A DNA stretch of 64,000 nt from Ignavibacteriota bacterium. Its GTDB lineage: Bacteria > Bacteroidota > Ignavibacteria > Tepidaquicellales > Tepidaquicellaceae. Where the stretch lies: assembly GCA_016218085.1 (NCBI GenBank), contig JACREY010000020.1:62001-126000 (forward strand). The letters run 5' to 3'. The position numbers and the translations under genes are program-made. The notes under the pieces were generated by a model. It was not told the DNA's origin. It was given only the letters and a program-made list of their open reading frames with translations, and searched no databases. This document shows, piece by piece, positions 51,225-61,085 of this stretch; within the stretch, counting starts at the first letter, position 1; each line of letters starts with the position of its first letter.

Positions 51225-54200
51225 CTTTGTAAGTTCATAAGAAGTGGTTTTGCCGCATCCGTAACGGCATTTATTTTCACAGCCCAGCTTGTTTTGTTTT
51301 CGATATCCAAATCAGTAACGAAGTGTACATCAAGCAGGCCGTTTGTTTTATATCCTGTTCTGATATAATTTATTTCGCTCAGGCACTTGCTCCATCCGTC
51401 CAGCCAGATTTTCAGTTCTTCCAGCCTATCGCTATAGTTATCGATATGAATCAGAAGGTCAATATCACTTGCAGGTCCGGCTGTCGCATTTTTTGTGCTA
51501 CCGAATATGTATATTCCTCTGATTCCATAAAGATTCGGATTGACCTGCGATGCAATCTGCTCCGCCATTTTATGTCTCCATTTCCACTGGTCGCTCGGTT
51601 TCCATTCACTTACATCTGATGAGATGTTTTCTTTCGAACCGGATTTGACAGGAGATGAAAATATTGCGACAGATTCCTCGAGATCTGCATTTATAAGCAC
51701 ACGTAGAATCATACCGTCTTTTGTTTCGGGAACATCTATGACCGAAATCACATCTTTAAGATGAGAGAATTCAGGCACAAGGTCAGGGAAAATATTTTTT
51801 GAGCGTTTCAGGAATAACTCATTAAATATAATTCCTGCATCATCAGGATAGAGCGGCAGGTATCTGATAGAAGCTTCTACCAGATCCTGGAAGAAGTGTG
51901 TTCCGAATGACAAATCCGGAATATAGTTACCCTTTTTCCTTGCAATTTCTATCAACATGGAAGTATTGTTAATATCCGAATAAGTTACATTCACTCCGAG
52001 TTTAATATCACCTCTGCTGCCCCATCTTCCGGGTCCCATAAGTATAAACTGTCTTTTAGGAAGAATTTTGTTAAGTCTGCCAACTGCCCTGCCGATTGCG
52101 AGCAGGTCATTTCTGTTTCCGATTTCATTATATTTCTCAGGGTCGACATATACGATATGGGATATTTCGGGAACCTTTCCGTTTGAGATATGTTTTTTTG
52201 CAGTAAAGAGAATTTTGTCTGGGGGAATATCCCGGGGAATCGAATCGGGGGCTGTTTCGCGTGTTCTGCTTTGGGGGCGGCATTGCAGGAGGTAAAAATC
52301 ATTACCGTCAGAAGCAAATTCAAGATCAACAGGTGCTTTTGTCTTTTCCTGAAGTATATTCAAAATCAAATCAACCTGTTTAATAAATTTAGTATTCTTT
52401 ATCAAACCATCAAATGTCACTACCACATCGGAATTTGAATCATCGAGTCCGAAACCAATGGGACTGACCAGGAGGTTGTTTTTGATTACAGAAATAATGT
52501 TGTTTATTTTCGGATACGAATCGCCGATTTCATCGAGAAGTTCTTTTACCGTTTTTGACTGGAAATCATTATTTTTCAGGTTAATCACATCAATTTTCAT
52601 CGGTGAATATTTTATCATTTCATCGAGTGTGACATTTACTCTCAAATTCGGCTGTCCCGGAGCAATAAGAGTAGGGTAGTCGTCGCTGAGTCTGTCAACG
52701 GCCCGAGTGCCCAGTCCAGGAACCAATCTTAGAAGTCCGTCCTCACGTTTTATTCTGGGTGACCATCTGAATTCATTATTACTAAATGCGACTCCGGCGA
52801 AAGCAGGGAAATAGTAATCCCCGACCTGTTTACCAACCACTTCCTGAATCATAATACCCATTTCTTCATGGAAATCCAGAAGGCCTCTTTCCGCCCTGTA
52901 TTCAATCGGGTCAGGGCTGAATGTAGATGCATAGACTTCTGCAATCACATCCATCAGTGCGCTCATTCTTTCCTTCTTGTTTCCTTTATTTGCGAGAAAA
53001 AGGCTTTTGTATTTTCCGGAAAATGCAGCTCCTACCTGATCTTCAAGGAGACTAGAGCTTCTGACGATTAATGGTTTATCTCCGAAGTCATCTAGAGCGA
53101 CAGAAAGTCCCTGAATCATTTCCGGAGGAAACAGTGAATTTTTAAAAATCTGGATTATGTGAGGATATTCGCGTCTGATTTCCTCAATATCCTTATACTT
53201 TTGCTCAATAACTTCTTCAAGATTATTGTACTGCAGGAATTGTATGATTCCATCAGAAGGGATATACCAGGTTTTTGGAATTTTTATATTGCCCAGGAGT
53301 TCGTTATCCTGAGTGAATTTTTTTATTATATTGGAAGCGAGAAAAAGACCTGCACTTTTTCCGCCGAGTTTGCCGTGGCTTGTCGGCGAGAAAATTATTT
53401 TATCGATTAAATTATAAAAGTCATCAAGGTCGACATATTCCTTTGCAAGTGTAATATACTCTGTCTGCTCGGTAAAGAATCTTCTCAGCAAGGAAACGCG
53501 CAAGCCTTTATCAATTGATGTAGAAACTTCGTGTTTTTCAATTGCAATCTTGTAATGTTTCCTTAAAATTTCACTGATAGCAGGAAGGGAAGTATTATTG
53601 TTTTCCACAGCCTTAACGAGTGAGCTTATCTTATCGTCAGTAATCCATTTCTGAATTTTTTCTATTACTTCCTCGTCTTTGAGGTGTTTTTCCGTCAGAT
53701 GGAGAATAGTGGATTCATATTCATCATTATTTACCAGTTTGCGTTTCAGCGGTTTATTCTCGTCGAATGGAGTCTCATCGCCTGAGGCAATCATTTCGAT
53801 GCTTGAGCTGGAAAGGAAATCGATTGCTTCCTTAATATCATTCCAGCACAGGTGATAAAGAAGTTTTCTCAGGATTGTTTTATAAAGGACCGGGTCGGTT
53901 CTGAAAAGCATTTCAATAATTATGCGCCAGTTTTCTTTTGTTCCTGTTCTGGAATTATCTTTAATCTTTTGCAGGTTATTAAGAATCCTTTTTGATTCTT
54001 CGTGGTGGATGTAGAGTGAAAGCCGGTCCGCAATTGTGTCGAGAAGTTTCCTTTCTTCCTTTAAAAAAGGACCTTCATCGAACTGAGGAGTTTCTTTTGA
54101 ATAAAATACCTGAACATATCCTTTTACAACTTCGTCAATGATAATTTCGGATTTCATAAAATATTTACTTTCACAAAAATTACCGCTTGTGAATCTCACA

Positions 54201-54403
54201 GTTCCTGCAACAATCACGGCGCTGGTAATATCAGTAAACTGCCAGCCTTTTGGAATAGCGTTTACTACCGTACTGAAAACCTTATCATATGTGAATTCGG
54301 GATTATTGATTGCATCTTCGATAGTATATAAGCAATTCAACTCTTTTGCTCTTTCCTCGAGTGCATGTACCAGATTATTAATATTTGCAGAATTTATGGT
54401 CAT
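51221..54403 (-). CDS. GAF-like, PEP/pyruvate-binding (PPDK N-domain) and Pol-beta nucleotidyltransferase fusion
   Basis: A 1060-residue multidomain protein. Residues 15-130 form a GAF-like domain nearly shared with the histidine kinase at 58654 (KELxCLY and GPFLKEER blocks). After a helical linker comes an ATP-grasp PPDK/PEP-synthase N-domain (GKLGGKSAGLFLASNII, PLIVRSSSLLED, LQCRPQS), then a domain with MGPGRWGSRGD and GTHFFQDLVE, and a C-terminal nucleotidyltransferase with GS-x10-DxD (G968, S969, D980, D982; third Asp probably D1025). The phosphohistidine and PEP-binding domains of true PPDK are absent. The activity is unknown; nucleotidyl transfer or phosphotransfer signalling is possible. 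Confidence 0.8.
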   Translation of the reverse strand: MTINSANINNLVHALEERAKELNCLYTIEDAINNPEFTYDKVFSTVVNAIPKGWQFTDITSAVIVAGTVRFTSGNFCESKYFMKSEIIIDEVVKGYVQVFYSKETPQFDEGPFLKEERKLLDTIADRLSLYIHHEESKRILNNLQKIKDNSRTGTKENWRIIIEMLFRTDPVLYKTILRKLLYHLCWNDIKEAIDFLSSSSIEMIASGDETPFDENKPLKRKLVNNDEYESTILHLTEKHLKDEEVIEKIQKWITDDKISSLVKAVENNNTSLPAISEILRKHYKIAIEKHEVSTSIDKGLRVSLLRRFFTEQTEYITLAKEYVDLDDFYNLIDKIIFSPTSHGKLGGKSAGLFLASNIIKKFTQDNELLGNIKIPKTWYIPSDGIIQFLQYNNLEEVIEQKYKDIEEIRREYPHIIQIFKNSLFPPEMIQGLSVALDDFGDKPLIVRSSSLLEDQVGAAFSGKYKSLFLANKGNKKERMSALMDVIAEVYASTFSPDPIEYRAERGLLDFHEEMGIMIQEVVGKQVGDYYFPAFAGVAFSNNEFRWSPRIKREDGLLRLVPGLGTRAVDRLSDDYPTLIAPGQPNLRVNVTLDEMIKYSPMKIDVINLKNNDFQSKTVKELLDEIGDSYPKINNIISVIKNNLLVSPIGFGLDDSNSDVVVTFDGLIKNTKFIKQVDLILNILQEKTKAPVDLEFASDGNDFYLLQCRPQSRTRETAPDSIPRDIPPDKILFTAKKHISNGKVPEISHIVYVDPEKYNEIGNRNDLLAIGRAVGRLNKILPKRQFILMGPGRWGSRGDIKLGVNVTYSDINNTSMLIEIARKKGNYIPDLSFGTHFFQDLVEASIRYLPLYPDDAGIIFNELFLKRSKNIFPDLVPEFSHLKDVISVIDVPETKDGMILRVLINADLEESVAIFSSPVKSGSKENISSDVSEWKPSDQWKWRHKMAEQIASQVNPNLYGIRGIYIFGSTKNATAGPASDIDLLIHIDNYSDRLEELKIWLDGWSKCLSEINYIRTGYKTNGLLDVHFVTDLDIENKTSWAVKINAVTDAAKPLLMNLQS

Positions 54404-56100
54404 TTTTTTATAATCCCCCTGCCTTTTCTTCCGTCGACTAAAATTTTCAGAGGCTTTTCCAGCTTAATATGCCTAACAAATTTTAAATCTTCAATAACAA
54501 TTTGTTTTTCCAGCCAATCCCAGTCAATTTTATATTCGTCATTATATTTTATCGAAAAGTAAGACACTTTAAAACTTATGAGGTTATGGAAAAAGTGCGA
54601 GCCCTGGCTAAGTTCGATTGCAAAATCCGGCAGGGCAATTTCCACAATTGCTTTAGCGGCGGAAATCTGTCCCCAGTTAACAGGAATTCCAAGCCACCTG
54701 TCAGTGCTGCCCCATCTGCCGAATCCCATATAAACAGCATTCTTAGATACCGCCTGAAGTTTTTTATTGACCGATTCAATTTCCTGAGCAATAAGATTAG
54801 TATTTGAAATGTCGAAAACTTCTTTTTTCACATACACAATATCTTCGATATCTTCCACAATTCCGTTTCCGAGGACCTTATCGGAAGACAGCAGGTTACT
54901 GACGGAAGTCATATTCCCGTCAGGAATTTCAATTTTTTCTTTAGAAACAAACATAGGGCGTAGTTGTAGAAAGTAAAATACAAGTTTATCTATTGACTTG
55001 TCATAATTCATTGCGAATTCAATTTCAACGGGGCATCCGACAGTCTGTTCACATATTCTTAAGACATCCGAAATAAAAGTATTATAACCATATTCATTCA
55101 GTTGCAGAAGGGGAGCAAAGTTAAGGATTCTGACTCCGTCGTTGCCCATTCCCATTGACAGCCTGTCGGAAGAGCTGTCGTAAGTTGAAACGGATATTTT
55201 AATAGTGTTATCATATTCGGCTTCTTTAAGAGTAAGTTCAGTAAGGTATTCCGTTTCCTTAGTCGGGTCATAATCAGTAATGTGACCCATATTGACTGCC
55301 CAGAATTTTAACTGTGTTTTTTTAAGAATATCGGAAATTCCCGAGAACGGGGAAGATATTTTAGGAAATGCCGGAGAATAATTCCAGGCTATTCCGTTAT
55401 CCACGATAGTTTTTCCAAGTCCGAGTGCGAGCTGAACAACACCCTGCTCGGGTTTAGATCTTCCGACAGGGTAATAATTATAGGATCTTGCAACTCCTGA
55501 AATTTCAGGATAGTACCTGTCATAATGCCTTTTACCTGCAACCTCCTGTATGATTACAGCCATTTTTTCTTCCTTGATATTTCGTTTAATTGCTTTGAAA
55601 TAATTTCTTGCAGGTTTAAGGAACAAAGAGGAATATACAAATTTTATTGCTTCCGTAAGTACCCTGTATCTGTCGTCTATAAATGGAGAGTTATTTGAAA
55701 TCATTTTTGTTTCATAGACACCGGCAAATGGTTCTTCCAGACTGTCTTCCAGCATACTTGATGACCGGACTGCTATTGGGGTTTTGAATTTCTGAACGAG
55801 TTTTCTGATTTCCCCTACTATTTCGACCGGAAGAGTACCCTGTTGAAATTTCAGGGAGATTCCCTTGTCGTTATTGTAATTTTCCGAACTCTTCAGCAAA
55901 TCATTGCGGGATATAAAATCATCAAAGACGCTTGTGCTTAAAACGGTAAATTCGGGGACACAAATTTCCATATACGGATATTTCTTCTTATCAATTTTAT
56001 TATCAATAATATTATTTATCAGAAGCAAGCCGCTTGCTTTTCCTCCGAGTTTGCCGTCCCCAAGAATATTGAATTTCTTTTCAAAATCCGGTTTATCCAT
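54400..56100 (-). CDS. PEP/pyruvate-binding (PPDK N-domain) protein
   Basis: A 566-residue protein homologous to the central part of its neighbour. It has DGKLGGKASGLLLINNII at 14-31, TPIAVRSSSMLED, AVIIQEVAGKRHYDRYYPEISG, FLQLRPM, and the shared end domain MGFGRWGS with GSHFFHNL. It lacks the GAF-like and nucleotidyltransferase ends. Its stop overlaps the start of the longer protein by 4 bp, so the pair is coupled and may form a complex. No catalytic phosphohistidine domain is present. The function is unknown. Confidence 0.8.
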   Translation of the reverse strand: MDKPDFEKKFNILGDGKLGGKASGLLLINNIIDNKIDKKKYPYMEICVPEFTVLSTSVFDDFISRNDLLKSSENYNNDKGISLKFQQGTLPVEIVGEIRKLVQKFKTPIAVRSSSMLEDSLEEPFAGVYETKMISNNSPFIDDRYRVLTEAIKFVYSSLFLKPARNYFKAIKRNIKEEKMAVIIQEVAGKRHYDRYYPEISGVARSYNYYPVGRSKPEQGVVQLALGLGKTIVDNGIAWNYSPAFPKISSPFSGISDILKKTQLKFWAVNMGHITDYDPTKETEYLTELTLKEAEYDNTIKISVSTYDSSSDRLSMGMGNDGVRILNFAPLLQLNEYGYNTFISDVLRICEQTVGCPVEIEFAMNYDKSIDKLVFYFLQLRPMFVSKEKIEIPDGNMTSVSNLLSSDKVLGNGIVEDIEDIVYVKKEVFDISNTNLIAQEIESVNKKLQAVSKNAVYMGFGRWGSTDRWLGIPVNWGQISAAKAIVEIALPDFAIELSQGSHFFHNLISFKVSYFSIKYNDEYKIDWDWLEKQIVIEDLKFVRHIKLEKPLKILVDGRKGRGIIKK

Positions 56101-56120
56101 TTTTTGTCTGATTTAAATTT

Positions 56121-56154
56121 AAAAAAGCCGGGGAACTCTACTAACCCCGGCTTT
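56121..56154 (-). terminator. Intrinsic terminator downstream of glutamate dehydrogenase
   Basis: Perfect 10-bp stem AAAGCCGGGG/CCCCGGCTTT with an 11-base loop; read on the minus strand it runs into a T tract. It separates gdh from the two PEP/pyruvate-binding genes. Confidence 0.9.
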
Positions 56155-56179
56155 CCTCTTATTCATTCGTCCTGTCTGA

Positions 56180-57466
56180 TTATGACCACCCTCTATCCTT
56201 ACAGGCCTGTGCTACGCGGCTAATTGATATTACGTAAGCCGCATCTCTCATATAGAGATTTTTTTTCTTAGACAAATCGCTTACAGCATTGAATGCTGAA
56301 GTCATAATATAATCGAGTTTTCCGAGTACTTCGTCTTTTTCCCAGAAGTAATTCATATTTGATTGAACCTGCTCGAAGTAACTGCATGTAACTCCTCCGG
56401 CATTTGCAAGAAAATCAGGAATAAGGAATATTCCTTTTTCTTCTATGATTTTGTCGGCTTCGGGAGTTGTAGGTCCGTTTGCTCCTTCAGCAATTATTTT
56501 TACTTTTTTTCCGACTTTTACAATATTATCTTCTCTTACCTGGTTTTCCATAGCTGCCGGAATTAAAATGTCGACATCCTGTTCAATCCACGCATCCGCG
56601 TCAAGAATTTCGTATCCGAGTTCAATTGCTTTCTTCTGGTCAATTCCACCGAACCTGTCAGTAATTCCTGTCAGTTCTTCAAAAGTAATTCCCGAAGTTT
56701 TCTTGAATGAATATGCTTTCTGGTCTTTCTGGTCCCAGCAGGATACGCAGACAACTTTACCGCCGAGCATACTATAAAGCTGGAGAGCATACTGAGCAAC
56801 ATTTCCGAATCCCTGAATGCTTGCAGTTGTATCTTCAGGTCTTATACCGAGCATTTTCAGAGCTTCTCTTACGGTAAAAATCACTCCATAACCCGTTGCT
56901 TCTGTTCTACCGAGCGAGCCGCCGAGACCGATTGGTTTGCCTGTAATAAATCCCGGATATTTAGAGCCTTTTATGGTTTCGAATTCATCGAGCATCCACA
57001 GCATATGCTGAGAGCTTGTCATAACATCAGGAGCAGGTACGTCGTTCAAAGGTCCCACATCTTTTGCGAGCTGCCTTACCCATCCTCTGCAAATCTGTTC
57101 CTGTTCACGCATACTTAGGTTGTGAGGGTCGCAGATTACACCGCCTTTTCCGCCGCCGAGAGGGATTCCGACGACTGCGCATTTCCAGGTCATCCACATT
57201 GCTAGCGCCCTTACTGTATCAACTGTTTCCTGGGGGTGAAATCTTATTCCGCCCTTGCAGGGACCGAATGCATCATTATGCTGCACCCTGAATCCTTTAA
57301 ATACTTTTGTAGTTCCGTCATCCATTTTAACGGGTATGCTAAAATGATATTCCCTTAAAGGTTCGCGAAGTAATTGACGGGTAGGTTCGTCGAGTGTTAA
57401 AATTTCCGCAACTTTATCGAACTGTGTTTGTGCCATCTGAAAGGCATTGAAGTTTTTATCAGCCAT
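56180..57466 (-). CDS. gdhA: Glutamate dehydrogenase (Glu/Leu/Phe/Val family)
   Basis: A 428-residue hexameric-type dehydrogenase catalysing reversible oxidative deamination of glutamate to 2-oxoglutarate and ammonia. The substrate segment GPCKGGIRFHP (68-78), catalytic PLGGGKGGV with Lys107, DVPAPDVMTS, and the Rossmann motif QGFGNVAQYA are all present. Length is typical of clostridial/thermophile-type GDH. Coenzyme choice between NAD and NADP cannot be fixed by eye. It is a single gene with its own terminator. Confidence 0.93.
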   Translation of the reverse strand: MADKNFNAFQMAQTQFDKVAEILTLDEPTRQLLREPLREYHFSIPVKMDDGTTKVFKGFRVQHNDAFGPCKGGIRFHPQETVDTVRALAMWMTWKCAVVGIPLGGGKGGVICDPHNLSMREQEQICRGWVRQLAKDVGPLNDVPAPDVMTSSQHMLWMLDEFETIKGSKYPGFITGKPIGLGGSLGRTEATGYGVIFTVREALKMLGIRPEDTTASIQGFGNVAQYALQLYSMLGGKVVCVSCWDQKDQKAYSFKKTSGITFEELTGITDRFGGIDQKKAIELGYEILDADAWIEQDVDILIPAAMENQVREDNIVKVGKKVKIIAEGANGPTTPEADKIIEEKGIFLIPDFLANAGGVTCSYFEQVQSNMNYFWEKDEVLGKLDYIMTSAFNAVSDLSKKKNLYMRDAAYVISISRVAQACKDRGWS

Positions 57467-57512
57467 AATTTCCTTATTAAATTGTTTTATTAATGAAGTA
57501 TATTTTGCAATT

Positions 57513-57899
57513 TTAATTGCTTTCTTCTTTTACTTTATTTGAAAGATCCCTGCATATTTCCAGGACTTTTTCGAACTCAATTGATTTATCCAGAAAATAA
57601 TCTGCGCCTTCGAGTTTGCATACTGTCTGGTAAACTGTTTCGGTGTAATTAGTAAGCATAATAACTTTTGTCGAGGGTCTTGTATTCTTAATGCTGCGCA
57701 GAATATCTATTCCACTGCCGTCGGGCATGTGTATATCCAGGATGACTACATCAGGATTTGATTTTGAAATATATTCAAAAGCTTTTAAGGCATTATTTGC
57801 AATTCCGATTATCTTGATATTATTATTTCCGGACAGCAATCCGGTCAACCTTTCAACGATAGGCATTGCATCATCCACTATGAATATTTTTAAAGCCAT
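57513..57899 (-). CDS. Stand-alone response-regulator receiver protein
   Basis: A 128-residue single REC domain with the acidic pair in VDDAMP, phospho-acceptor Asp55 (VVILDIHMPDGSG), Thr in MLTNY and a conserved Lys in LDKS. No output domain. The ATG at 57899 is preferred to the TTG three codons upstream. It lies between gdh and a NarL-type regulator on the same strand and may be a relay partner of the kinase at 58654. Confidence 0.85.
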   Translation of the reverse strand: MALKIFIVDDAMPIVERLTGLLSGNNNIKIIGIANNALKAFEYISKSNPDVVILDIHMPDGSGIDILRSIKNTRPSTKVIMLTNYTETVYQTVCKLEGADYFLDKSIEFEKVLEICRDLSNKVKEESN

Positions 57900-58021
57900 A
57901 AATTTCAATTAAGCTTATACAAAAATATTCATTCTTGAATTTATACTGTATCGGCGGAGATGTGATTCCTTTGTAGGTTAAATAAGGATATTTATGAGAG
58001 TGAAATACTTATAAGATAATA

Positions 58022-58654
58022 TTATAATGTAAAGCCTTCTTTCATACAATAGCTTGTAATTTCGGAATTATTTTTAAGGTTAAGCTTTCCCAGAATTCTC
58101 GCCCTGTAAGTGCTTATGGTTCTGACATTGAGAAAAAGCTCATTGGCAATTTCGCTCACTGTTTTTCCCGAACCGATAAGGCACATAATCTGGAATTCTC
58201 TTTTAGAGAGTTTTTCGTGGGGTTCTTTTGCGGTTCCCTTTTTAAAATCAACAGCAAGCTTTTCGCCCAGGAAATCGCTTACATAAACACCTCCTGAATA
58301 AACCTTTCTTATTGCTTTAACAAGCTCCTCGGGAGCGGCTTCTTTATTTATAAAACCCGATGCACCTGACTTTAATGTTTTAAGCGCATAAAGCTCTTCA
58401 GACAATGCGCTGAGCATAAGCACCGGTACTGACGGATATTTTTGCTTTACTTTATCGAGAATCTCAATTCCGCTCATACCAGGCATTGAAATATCAAGTA
58501 TAAGGACATCGATTTTATGTTTCTTCATCATGTCAAATACCTCTTCTGCATTTGAGGCTTCGCAAGCAATCTCTATATCGCTTTGCTTTGATATAAGTTG
58601 TCTTAAACCGTTTCTTATCAACGGATGGTCATCTGCTATTAATATTCTAATCAT
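58022..58654 (-). CDS. NarL/LuxR-family response regulator
   Basis: A 210-residue regulator: REC domain with Asp54 (VLILDISMPGMSG) and Lys in GFINKEA, then a LuxR-type HTH (LSKREFQIMCLIGSGKTVSEIA, with NVRTISTYRARILGKL as the recognition region). It starts at the stop of the HisKA_3 kinase (1-bp overlap), so the two are a clear cognate pair. Confidence 0.92.
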   Translation of the reverse strand: MIRILIADDHPLIRNGLRQLISKQSDIEIACEASNAEEVFDMMKKHKIDVLILDISMPGMSGIEILDKVKQKYPSVPVLMLSALSEELYALKTLKSGASGFINKEAAPEELVKAIRKVYSGGVYVSDFLGEKLAVDFKKGTAKEPHEKLSKREFQIMCLIGSGKTVSEIANELFLNVRTISTYRARILGKLNLKNNSEITSYCMKEGFTL

Positions 58655-59826
58655 TATTTCACGGTTATGTTTTTTGGAATTTTTAATAAAATTCGAGTTC
58701 CTTTTGATTTATCGCCTTTTATTAAAAGCTCCCCTCCGAATAAAAGAGCCCTCTCTCTCATTCCTAAAAGTCCTAATGATTTAGGGTTGAAAATAAAACC
58801 CTCATCTATTCCGCATCCGTTATCTTTAATTTCGATTATAGTTGAGAAATCTCTTTCATAAATTTTAATGATAACTTCGGTTGCCTTTGAATGTCTTGCG
58901 ACGTTTGTAAGTGATTCCTGAAATATTCTGTAAACTCCAATAGAATGCTCTTTTGCAATTTCGATTTTTCCCAGGCCGGAAGAAATTTTACAGATAATAC
59001 CGGTTCTTTTTTCGAATTCCTTTGCATGCCATTCAAGAGCGGTAAGCAGCCCTAAGTCATCAAGAATGCTGGGTCTTAATTCGCGTGCAATATTTCTTAC
59101 GGTCTGGATAGTAGAATCTATAATTACTGACAGGTCGTTAGTCTGCTTAAGAATTAAATCCATATTTCCGGAATCATTTTTCTCGTTAATTTCTGTTGTG
59201 ATATTGAACAAATCGATTCTCATCGCAGTAAGTTTCTGTCCGAGATTATCGTGAAGCTCTCTCGAAATAAAAATCCTTTCCTCTTCCCTAATTGTCTGCA
59301 GGTGAGCTGCGAAATTCTTCAACTGTTCACGGGATTCGGTCAGTTCAATTTCCGTTTTTTTTCTTAATAAAAACTGTATTAAAAGCTGTGTTATTGAATT
59401 TATCAGATGTCTTTCTTCTTTAAGAAACGGTCCCTCGTATATGTCAGGTCGTTTTTTCAGGTAAATTACTTCAAGTTCACCAACCTGTTTCCTTTTTATT
59501 AAAATCGGAGATACCTGCTTCCATTGAGTACTTTTATAATTTGAGGTTTTGTATTCCATTTCCGGCAAAGTAAGCCGTGCAGCGGTTATATCGGGATACT
59601 GGTAAGATGGAATTATCACCTCAAGTATTTTTTTTAACGCTATTTCTGTCGAAAGGTTTGAATCATTTAATATATTTGAAATACTGTAAAGACAACTTAA
59701 TTCTTTTACTCTCTCTCCCAATTCATGTGAAAGTTTTTTAAGAGCCGTTTCAGTTTTGTAGGTGCTTTTTTTCGTAATTATTTTCTTTTTATCTGAATTT
59801 TTATTATTTGATTTACTAATTTTCAC
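58654..59826 (-). CDS. GAF-HisKA_3 sensor histidine kinase (NarX/DegS-like)
   Basis: A 390-residue soluble kinase with no membrane segment. A basic N-terminus is followed by a GAF-like domain (about 36-150) closely resembling that of the 1060-residue protein at 51221, a short coiled coil, the HisKA_3 dimerisation domain with His192 in SRELHDNLGQKL, and HATPase (ETxxN-type FQESLTNVARHS, DNGCGID, GLLGMRERA). The input is a cytoplasmic signal. It is coupled to the NarL-type regulator downstream. Confidence 0.9.
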   Translation of the reverse strand: MKISKSNNKNSDKKKIITKKSTYKTETALKKLSHELGERVKELSCLYSISNILNDSNLSTEIALKKILEVIIPSYQYPDITAARLTLPEMEYKTSNYKSTQWKQVSPILIKRKQVGELEVIYLKKRPDIYEGPFLKEERHLINSITQLLIQFLLRKKTEIELTESREQLKNFAAHLQTIREEERIFISRELHDNLGQKLTAMRIDLFNITTEINEKNDSGNMDLILKQTNDLSVIIDSTIQTVRNIARELRPSILDDLGLLTALEWHAKEFEKRTGIICKISSGLGKIEIAKEHSIGVYRIFQESLTNVARHSKATEVIIKIYERDFSTIIEIKDNGCGIDEGFIFNPKSLGLLGMRERALLFGGELLIKGDKSKGTRILLKIPKNITVK

Positions 59827-60394
59827 TACTGCTCCCGGTTTTCTGTAATGATAAGTTATAAATTTACACTATTCACATTTAAATTATTAAAGAATTAATA
59901 CAAATAAAATAATAAAAGAAATACTATGATTTTATTCACAAAAACCTAAGTTTTTGATTTTAAATATGAATGGGTAATTTAATGATTTTCATGGAAAATA
60001 GTTGGCTCCAGGTGAATGTAACCTTAAAAACACTGATTTTGGTTTGTTTGAGCATAATCGTGAATTAATATTACATATACTTATTATGGAAAAATTTTAA
60101 CAGAAATCTCCCTTTTCGGTACCACAGGTGCTAAATTAAAATTTTTGAAATTTGTCGAACTATGATATTTATTTCCTGATTGAATTTTATTAGTTTTTAT
60201 AATTCCTTTTTCAATAAGTTCAGTAAGAGATAAGAAAGAAATATCAAGAATCTTTTTTTCTATTCTTTGTCAATAATGTTAATTCTATCTGAATTTTATT
60301 TTGAAGAGAACAAATATCCAATCAAATTTAATGATAATTTATAGACAAAATTAGTAAGGACGACTTACGCACACAATTTAAAAATTTAATCTGC
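59827..60394. other. 568-bp intergenic region with a possible gene remnant
   Basis: No complete gene is seen. On the minus strand a frame of about 60 codons ending at 60084 encodes LDISFLSLTELIEKGIIK followed by a basic, Ser/Asn-rich tail ending SVKIFP, but it has no ATG and starts right after a stop. It could be the 3' remnant of a decayed gene. The remainder is AT-rich with no recognised terminator or repeat. Confidence 0.35.
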
Positions 60395-61084
60395 TTATTC
60401 CACTGAAATCATTCTATAACCCACACCTGATTCAGTAATAAATATTTTCGGTCTGGAAGGATTGTCTTCGAGTTTTTTTCTGAGGGCGGCAACGAATACG
60501 CGAAGATATTGTGTTTCATCCGAATATTGCCTGCCCCAAATTTCCTTTAGGAAATAATTATATGTCAGGACCTTTCCTTCATTCCTGACGAAAAGGGAAA
60601 GTATAGAAAATTCTGTAGCCGTCAGCTTTATTATCTGGTTTTTCTTTTTCACTTCGCGCGTCGAAAAATCAACGGTTATATTACCGTTTTTATAAACAGG
60701 ATTTCTTTGTTCGGGCTGTGAATGTCTGAGGCTTGTTCTAATTCTTGCAAGAAGTTCACCCGAATTAAATGGTTTAGTTATATAGTCATCGGCACCTGAG
60801 TCAAGTGCCTCGATAATTGCATTCTCCGAATTTCTGACTGATAGTATGATTACAGGAGTCTCCGAGAACTCCCTGACTTTTTTCAGCAGGGAAATACCGT
60901 CCTCATCAGGAAGCCCGAGGTCGAGAAGAATCAGTGATGGTCTGCAGTTTGCGACTTCAGGGAGACCGCTTTTTGCATCTGCTGCTTCGAAAACTTTATA
61001 TCCTGAATTTTCAAGCGTGATTTTGAGTAATCTTCTAATCTGAATTTCATCGTCGATTACAAGTATGTTTTCTGCAATGCCCAT
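60395..61084 (-). CDS. kdpE: Response regulator KdpE
   Basis: A 229-residue OmpR/PhoB-type regulator. The receiver has Asp55 (LILLDLGLPDEDG) and Lys in YITKPF, and the winged helix is complete (LTATEFSILSLFVRNEGKVLT, ETQYLRVFVAALRKKLE). It starts 1 bp after kdpD and controls high-affinity K+ uptake genes under K+ limitation or osmotic stress. Confidence 0.93.
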   Translation of the reverse strand: MGIAENILVIDDEIQIRRLLKITLENSGYKVFEAADAKSGLPEVANCRPSLILLDLGLPDEDGISLLKKVREFSETPVIILSVRNSENAIIEALDSGADDYITKPFNSGELLARIRTSLRHSQPEQRNPVYKNGNITVDFSTREVKKKNQIIKLTATEFSILSLFVRNEGKVLTYNYFLKEIWGRQYSDETQYLRVFVAALRKKLEDNPSRPKIFITESGVGYRMISVE

Positions 61085-61085
61085 T

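Noticed and set aside
51221-56100. Genuine pyruvate phosphate dikinase or PEP synthase
   Set aside because: Neither protein has the phosphohistidine (TSHxA-type) or PEP-binding TIM-barrel domain needed for catalysis.
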